Assembly: GCA_905233795.1 (NCBI GenBank)
Contig: CAJOFP010000006.1
Location: forward strand, 1-10,282
Direction of reading: 5' to 3'
DNA: 10,282 nucleotides
Source of the DNA: an uncultured Oscillibacter sp.
Lineage (GTDB): Bacteria > Bacillota > Clostridia > Oscillospirales > Oscillospiraceae
Under the pieces are notes generated by a model. That model searched no databases. It saw nothing but the letters and a program-made list of their open reading frames with translations, and was not told the DNA's origin. Each line of letters begins with the position of its first letter. Within the stretch, counting starts at the first letter, position 1. Of the stretch, positions 5,551 to 10,282 are shown piece after piece. Made by a program: the position numbers and the translations under genes.

Positions 5551-5805
5551 AATCGTCCCATACCTTTTTTGCGACTGTTCAGGGTTCTCCCTCTCTGTCC
5601 GGCATTGCTCCTGAAAGCGTCCGGGATTTCAATTATACAGGGCGTCATCGATCTAAAAATCTCACGCGTTTCTCTGCGTATGAAATCGAAAGCCCCGCTT
5701 ACGAAAAATGACATCCGCGTTTTACGGGAATCCATATGCCATTCATACGGATTCGCGGAAGCGGAACTGCAAATTGAGTATGATGAAAATAAGGAGGAAA
5801 TTGTT

Positions 5806-7164
5806 ATGCCTATGCGTTTGAATATCACAAGCGGCGTCGTTCATCGGGCGCAAAAGGTGGTGATCTACGGTCCGGAGGGGATCGGGAAATCCACGCTGGC
5901 GTCCAAATTTCCGGGATCGCTGTTTACAGACACCGAGGCCGGAACCCAGCACATGGACGTGCGCCGGACGGATACCCCCACAAGCTGGACCATGCTTCTG
6001 GAGATTGTAAAAGCCGTGCGGGACACCCCCGGCGTATGCCAGACGTATATATTGGATACGGCGGACTGGGCGCAACAGTTATGTATCCGCCATGTCTGCG
6101 TCAAGCATCAGGTGGACAATCTTGAGGATATACCCTATGGAAGAGGATACGCCTATATCTGGGAGGAATTCGGAAACTTCTTGAATCTCCTGAGCGAAAT
6201 TGTGGATCGCGGCGTTCATGTGGTAGTTGTGGCTCACGCAACGACGAAACCCGCCAACCAGCCGGAGGAATTTGGGAATTATGATCGTTATCAATTAAAA
6301 CTGGTAGACTCCAAACAGTGCAGTAGCTCCGATAAACTGAAAGAATGGTGCGACCTGCTTTTGTTCTGCAATTATAAAACTTACGCTGTCGCTACTAACA
6401 AGCAGAAGACGAAATTTAAGGGGCAGGGCAGTCAACGGACTATGTACGCCACGCGTCACGCCTGCTGGGACGCGAAAAACCGGATGGGTCTGCCGGATGA
6501 GCTTCCGCTGGATTACGCGCCTTTGGCGCCGTATTTCGATAACGCGATTCCGACGTCCGCTCCGGAGAGCAATCCCGCCGCGCCCGCTAAAAATATCGCG
6601 GATCATGATATGTATTTTTATCATCCGGAATCCCGTTCTTATTGGATGATCCACGCCGGCGAGGCGATTGAGAATATTGATGTGTCGGATGAAATCACGA
6701 AAGAGCAGTATGAAGTCGGAACCGCAACCGGAACGGAGCCGTATCAGAACCCGATCCCGGAGACGTTTCCGCCTGAGCCGCCGAAACGGGAGGACGCGTC
6801 CGGTCCGTCGAACGCGAAAGTCCACGCCGATTCCCGCGCCGCTCCCGTTATGACAAGCGATCCGCCGATAGCGGGAACGTGCGCGGCGGACGAGACCGTG
6901 ACGGTTACGCCTGACGGACGCTTTATCGGATTGGACGGCAATCCGCTGAAAGACGCGCTTCAGGAGTTTTATCCGCTGATGGAGATGGACGGCATAACCG
7001 CGGACGAAGTGCGGGACGCCGTCGCCCAAAGGGGATATTTCCCCGCGGACACGCCGCTGGCGAATCTGCCGGATGATTTTATACGGGGCGTCCTGATCGG
7101 CGCGTGGGAGCAGGTCAAAGCCATGATAGAGGAAACGCGGGCGAACGGCGATCTCCCGTTTTAA
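5806..7164 (+). CDS. Sak4-like RecA-fold ATPase (AAA_24 type)
   Basis: 452 residues from ATG 5806, chosen because AAGGAGG (5791-5797) is ideally spaced and the protein then opens as this family does (MPMRLNITSGVVHRAQKVVI). Walker A is GPEGIGKST (22-30), Walker B YILD (D84), and VVVVAHATTK gives the sensor-like strand. Such phage ATPases act as single-strand annealing or recombination mediators beside an ssDNA-binding protein; here DUF669 is next. After residue ~270 come a P/E-rich linker and a helical C-terminal domain (ALQEFYPLMEMDGI). The end, NGDLPF, resembles the acidic tip of bacterial SSB. The frame stays open upstream to 5497. A start at 5548 with its own ribosome site would add 86 residues, of which the last ~40 (TKNDIRVLRESICHSYGF) look protein-like. 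No promoter is obvious between this and the preceding gene. Confidence 0.9.
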   Translation: MPMRLNITSGVVHRAQKVVIYGPEGIGKSTLASKFPGSLFTDTEAGTQHMDVRRTDTPTSWTMLLEIVKAVRDTPGVCQTYILDTADWAQQLCIRHVCVKHQVDNLEDIPYGRGYAYIWEEFGNFLNLLSEIVDRGVHVVVVAHATTKPANQPEEFGNYDRYQLKLVDSKQCSSSDKLKEWCDLLLFCNYKTYAVATNKQKTKFKGQGSQRTMYATRHACWDAKNRMGLPDELPLDYAPLAPYFDNAIPTSAPESNPAAPAKNIADHDMYFYHPESRSYWMIHAGEAIENIDVSDEITKEQYEVGTATGTEPYQNPIPETFPPEPPKREDASGPSNAKVHADSRAAPVMTSDPPIAGTCAADETVTVTPDGRFIGLDGNPLKDALQEFYPLMEMDGITADEVRDAVAQRGYFPADTPLANLPDDFIRGVLIGAWEQVKAMIEETRANGDLPF

Positions 7165-7208
7165 CGATAATCATTAATAATTATACTTGTGTGAAAGGAG
7201 CGTAAACA

Positions 7209-7841
7209 ATGGATTATAATCAATTTAGACAACACGCGGACGCGAATCAACAGCCGGAGCCGGAAATGGGCTGGGATGACGTGATCAGCAACGACGGCGG
7301 CGATTTTGAACCCGTTCCGGAGGGCGATTATTTCTTTACCGTCACATCTTTCAAACGCGCCCGGCATGAGGGCAGTGAGAAAATGCCGCCGTGTAACAAA
7401 GCGATTCTGACCCTCGCCCTGACTTCCGCGTGGGAGCCTACGGAAGATAATCCCGAAGCGCAGGGAGAAGTGACCGTCAATCTGTTCCTGAACCGGAAAA
7501 GCGAATGGAAGCTCTGCCAGTTTTTCACCGCCATCGGTCAGCGCAAGCACGGCGAAGAGACGCGCATGAACTGGAACGCCGTCCCCGGCTCGTCCGGAAC
7601 CTGCGCCGTTTCCACGCGGTCATGGACAAACAAGGAGAATAATCAGACGTATACGAGCAACGACGTCAAACGCTTTTACGATCCGGAGAAATCCCCGGTT
7701 AAAATCAACGTCACGCAATATTCGACGACGACGCCGTCCCGCGCGCAATATCCCGCGCAAAATCAACAGCCGCCCGCCCAGCGTGAAATATCAAATATGC
7801 CGAAAAATCCGTCCAATCCGTGGACCAGCGGTAAATTCTGA
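7209..7841 (+). CDS. DUF669 family protein, probable ssDNA-binding protein
   Basis: 210 residues. The N-terminal two thirds match DUF669 as found in phage replication cassettes: GWDDV near the start, then FEPVPEGDYFFTVTSFKRAR, the LTLALTS strand, and VTVNLFLNRKSEWKLCQFF. The last ~50 residues are disordered, rich in Q, P, T and N, and end in NPWTSGKF. DUF669 proteins sit beside Sak4-type ATPases, which suggests the single-stranded DNA binding partner, though biochemical proof for the family is limited. Unlike SSB, the tail lacks an acidic tip. Start ATG 7209 has AAAGGAG at ideal spacing. The stop TGA overlaps the helicase ATG by one base, so the two are likely translationally coupled. Confidence 0.85.
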   Translation: MDYNQFRQHADANQQPEPEMGWDDVISNDGGDFEPVPEGDYFFTVTSFKRARHEGSEKMPPCNKAILTLALTSAWEPTEDNPEAQGEVTVNLFLNRKSEWKLCQFFTAIGQRKHGEETRMNWNAVPGSSGTCAVSTRSWTNKENNQTYTSNDVKRFYDPEKSPVKINVTQYSTTTPSRAQYPAQNQQPPAQREISNMPKNPSNPWTSGKF

Positions 7842-9460
7842 TGGAACTGCGGCCTTATCAGAGCGAGGCCCGGCTCGCCGTGGAAAACGATTGGGAATCC
7901 GGGTATCCGCGCACTCTTCTGGTGCTTCCCACAGGATGCGGAAAGACGATTGTGTTCTGTAAAATTATAGAGGATCAGGTCCGGCTTGGACGGCGGGCTT
8001 TGATTCTCGCGCATCGCGGGGAACTGCTGGAACAGGCGGCGGACAAACTGGCGCAAACGACCGGCTTGGGATGCGCCGTGGAAAAAGCGGAGGAGTCATG
8101 TCTGGGAAGCTGGTTCCGGGTGACGGTCGGATCCGTCCAGAGCATGACGCGGGAGACGCGCCTGTCGCGCTTCAAGGAAAATTATTTTGACGTCATCGTT
8201 GTGGACGAGGCGCATCACTGCCTCACGGACAGTTATCAGCGCGTCCTGACCCATTTCGACGGGGCGCGGGTATTGGGCGTCACGGCCACGCCGGATCGGA
8301 GCGACATGAAAAATCTGGGACAGTATTTTGACCATTTGGCCTATGAATACACGCTTCCCCGCGCAATTAAAGAAGGCTATCTCTGTCCCATCAAAGCCGT
8401 CACGATTCCGCTGACGCTGGATTTGTCCGGCGTGGGCGTTCAGGCGGGGGATTTCAAAAGCTCGGATATTGACACGGCTTTGGACCCGTATTTATTTCAA
8501 ATCGCGGAAGAAATGAAAAATTACTGCGCGGATCGGAAAACCGTGGTCTTTCTCCCGCTGGTCAGAACCTCTCAAAAATTCCGGGATATTCTCAATTCTC
8601 AGGGCTTCCGCGCGGCGGAGGTCAACGGCGGCAGCGCGGAGCGGTCCGAAATCCTGCGGGATTTCAATGACGGGAAATACAACGTCCTGTGCAATTCCAT
8701 GCTGCTGACGGAGGGATGGGACTGTCCGTCCGTGGACTGCGTCGTGGTTCTGCGTCCTACCAAAGTGAGAAGCCTGTACAGTCAGATGGTTGGGCGCGGT
8801 ACCCGGCTGTCTCCCGAAACCGGCAAAGACCATCTGCTTCTGTTGGATTTCCTCTGGCATACGGAACGGCATGAACTGTGCCATCCGGCGAGCCTGATCT
8901 GTGAAAATGAGGAAGTGGCGAAAAAAATGACGGAAGCGATCCGGGCGGCGGGCTGTCCCGTGGATATTGAGGAAGCGGAAAAACAGGCGTCAAAAGACGT
9001 GGTGTCGCAAAGAGAGGAAGCGCTCGCCAAACAGCTTTCCGAAATGCGGGGTCGGAAACGTAAGCTGGTGGATCCGCTCCAGTTTGAGATGTCCATTCAG
9101 GCCGAGGATTTGTCCGGCTATGTCCCCGCGTTCGGCTGGGAGATGTCGCCGCCGTCCGAGGCGCAGGTCAAAGCGTTGGAGAAATACGGCATTTTTCCGG
9201 ATGAGATTAACAACGCGGGCAAAGCGTCCAAACTGCTGGACCGTCTGAACAAACGCAGGACGGAAGGTCTGACCACGCCGAAACAGATTCGTTTTCTTGA
9301 GAGCAAAGGATTTATTCACGTCGGGACATGGCAATTCTCGGACGCCAAAAATATGATTGACCGGATAGCCGCCAATAACTGGCGCGTTCCGTCCGACGTA
9401 CTGCCCGCGGCGTTTTATATCCCGCCCGGATTGCGGCCTCTTAATATGCGGGGAGCGTGA
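7841..9460 (+). CDS. DEAH-box superfamily 2 helicase
   Basis: 539 residues. Motifs in order: RPYQSEA near the N-terminus, Walker A PTGCGKT (30-36), a DEAH box VVDEAHH (D122, E123, H125), SAT-like VTATPDRSD, motif V region LLTEGWDCPSVDCVVVLRPT, and motif VI QMVGRGTR (315-322). Together these make a complete SF2 helicase core of the kind encoded in phage replication cassettes, likely unwinding DNA or remodelling forks. The C-terminal ~100 residues hold two similar modules, SEAQVKALEKYGI...KLLDRL (from ~438) and TPKQIRFLESKGF...MIDRI (from ~478), probably a duplicated DNA- or protein-binding unit. No strong ribosome site precedes ATG 7841; it depends on coupling to the upstream stop. Its own stop overlaps a possible GTG start of the primase. 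Confidence 0.93.
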   Translation: MELRPYQSEARLAVENDWESGYPRTLLVLPTGCGKTIVFCKIIEDQVRLGRRALILAHRGELLEQAADKLAQTTGLGCAVEKAEESCLGSWFRVTVGSVQSMTRETRLSRFKENYFDVIVVDEAHHCLTDSYQRVLTHFDGARVLGVTATPDRSDMKNLGQYFDHLAYEYTLPRAIKEGYLCPIKAVTIPLTLDLSGVGVQAGDFKSSDIDTALDPYLFQIAEEMKNYCADRKTVVFLPLVRTSQKFRDILNSQGFRAAEVNGGSAERSEILRDFNDGKYNVLCNSMLLTEGWDCPSVDCVVVLRPTKVRSLYSQMVGRGTRLSPETGKDHLLLLDFLWHTERHELCHPASLICENEEVAKKMTEAIRAAGCPVDIEEAEKQASKDVVSQREEALAKQLSEMRGRKRKLVDPLQFEMSIQAEDLSGYVPAFGWEMSPPSEAQVKALEKYGIFPDEINNAGKASKLLDRLNKRRTEGLTTPKQIRFLESKGFIHVGTWQFSDAKNMIDRIAANNWRVPSDVLPAAFYIPPGLRPLNMRGA

Positions 9461-9465
9461 ACGGC

Positions 9466-10230
9466 ATGAGTATAAACGAAAAAGAGACGGATTTGCGGGA
9501 AGCGCTGGATTATATCAATCCCGCCGCGCTTTCGTATAACGACTGGCTTCGCGTCGGCATGGGTCTGAAAGAGGCGGGCTATCCCGCTTCTATGTGGGAG
9601 GACTGGAGCGCCCGCGATCCCCGCCGTTACCATTCCGGCGAATGCCTGAGAAAATGGGAGTCTTTCCGGGATGAAAACGGCGGTCCGCCCGTTACAGGCG
9701 CGACCGTGGCGAAGATGGCGATGGACAACGGCTGGAAACCGTACAGGACGCGGGATTTTACCGGCTCGGATGAGGGACTTGACTGGAACGCCGTCATAGG
9801 CGGTGAGGAAACGGCGGACAGCGTGTTTCTGGACCCGGAGCGGGTGGAGCCGCGGACGCTGGAAGAGCCGTCCGACAGCCAATGGCGACCCGTGCGGGAA
9901 ATCGTGCGGTATCTGGATACCCTGTTCAAACCCACGGATTATGTTGGCTACGTCACAGAAAGTTTTGAAAAAGAAGGTAAATACTTTCCCAAAAAAGGTA
10001 GCTATGACCGCACGGCGGAACAGCTGATCGTGGAACTGGAAAAATGCGACGGCGATATTGGCGCGGTTCTCGGCGATTACAATGAAAACGCGGGCGCGTG
10101 GATTCGTTTCAATCCCGTTGATGGGAAAGGTATCGGCAATAAGAATGTAGCGGCTTTCCGCTACGCGCTGGTGGAGTCCGATAAAACGGATTTGGAAATG
10201 CAAAACGCGCTGATTCGGGAATTATACTAA
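9466..10230 (+). CDS. PriCT_2-type phage primase, N-terminal part (likely truncated)
   Basis: 254 residues from ATG 9466, which has GGGGAG 10 nt upstream; an alternative GTG at 9457 would put that site only 1 nt away. Residues ~5-95 match the PriCT_2 domain (LREALDYINPAALSYNDWLRVG, then the GLKEAGYP and WESF elements). Next come the conserved WRPVREIVRYLDTLFKPTD, GYVTESFEKEGKYFPKKG, GDIGAVLGDYNENAGAWIRFNP and FRYALVESDKTDLEMQNALIREL stretches of long phage primases. As I recall that family, the protein should run on for hundreds of residues, starting with a segment containing SGGKS. Here the frame stops at TAA 10228-10230, right after IRELY. No other frame in the last 52 nt resumes the match, so an insertion or a deletion end probably lies at about 10225. 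Confidence 0.8.
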   Translation: MSINEKETDLREALDYINPAALSYNDWLRVGMGLKEAGYPASMWEDWSARDPRRYHSGECLRKWESFRDENGGPPVTGATVAKMAMDNGWKPYRTRDFTGSDEGLDWNAVIGGEETADSVFLDPERVEPRTLEEPSDSQWRPVREIVRYLDTLFKPTDYVGYVTESFEKEGKYFPKKGSYDRTAEQLIVELEKCDGDIGAVLGDYNENAGAWIRFNPVDGKGIGNKNVAAFRYALVESDKTDLEMQNALIRELY

Positions 10231-10282
10231 TTTTGAGGAAAAAGATCGACAAAATAGCGGGGAAGTGATAGAATAGGTAGGG
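10231..10282. other. Sequence after the primase stop, unlike the family
   Basis: These 52 nt are purine-rich (TTTTGAGGAAAAAGATCG...GGTAGGG) and contain stops in the primase frame. None of the three forward frames continues the primase. This could be the left end of an inserted element or intron, or a new intergenic region. Too little is visible to decide: no GTGYG intron start and no recognisable inverted-repeat end was found. Confidence 0.4.

Noticed and set aside
5415..5711. 98-codon + frame between the two recombination ATPases
   Set aside because: Its only start lies inside the SbcC-like gene without a clear ribosome site. Part of it looks protein-like, so a frameshifted relic is possible, but I could not support it as a gene.
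7159..7187. TATACT as a -10 box before the DUF669 gene
   Set aside because: The matching -35 is poor and the transcript would start on top of the ribosome site; AT-rich gap sequence explains it.
10218..10282. Group I or group II intron start at the primase break
   Set aside because: No GTGYG and no visible internal guide complementary to the upstream exon in the 52 nt available, so an intron cannot be called.

Overview
The window reads as the inside of a bacterial mobile element: a prophage, phage-plasmid or integrative element. All convincing genes are on the + strand. They are tightly packed, often with 1-4 nt stop/start overlaps, and preceded by purine-rich Shine-Dalgarno sites (GGAGG, AAAGGAG, GGGAGGGG). 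The replication genes resemble cassettes I associate with phages of Bacillota and related gut bacteria, but I cannot fix the host from this sequence. Coding sequence is GC-rich with GCG/GCC/GAC-rich codons; the gaps are AT-rich or full of hairpins.

Region 1 (1-3647) starts with the 3' end of an unknown gene, then a small zinc-ribbon protein (162-575). A 185-nt gap holding two nested inverted repeats follows. Next come a zinc-binding coiled-coil protein (761-1075), two small membrane proteins (1072-1548, 1545-1808), an FtsK/SpoIIIE-type DNA motor with no membrane domain of its own (1825-3522), and a 42-residue single-span membrane peptide (3519-3647). Most neighbours from 761 to 3647 overlap or nearly touch, so this looks like one operon. 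The small membrane proteins may dock the soluble motor at the membrane (inference).

Region 2 (3648-4192) is 545 nt without a clear gene, and is the most unusual part. It contains a tRNA-shaped RNA with canonical D arm, T arm, elbow contacts and encoded CCA, but with an anticodon arm enlarged by 18 nt that gives no normal 7-nt anticodon loop. Hairpins lie on both sides, five of them in a row downstream. Two tiny ORFs with ribosome-binding sites then precede the replication genes.

Region 3 (4193-10230) is a phage-type DNA replication/recombination cassette. In order it holds an SbcC/RecF-like ATPase, a Sak4-like RecA-fold ATPase (with a possible in-frame longer form), a DUF669 protein (likely ssDNA-binding), a DEAH superfamily 2 helicase, and the N-terminal part of a PriCT_2-type primase. 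The primase frame stops at 10230, just as its conserved central domain begins. The last 52 nt do not continue the family, so the gene is probably interrupted or truncated.

The strongest candidates for something undescribed are the tRNA-like RNA with its structured surroundings, the FtsK motor packed with small membrane proteins, and the interrupted primase.
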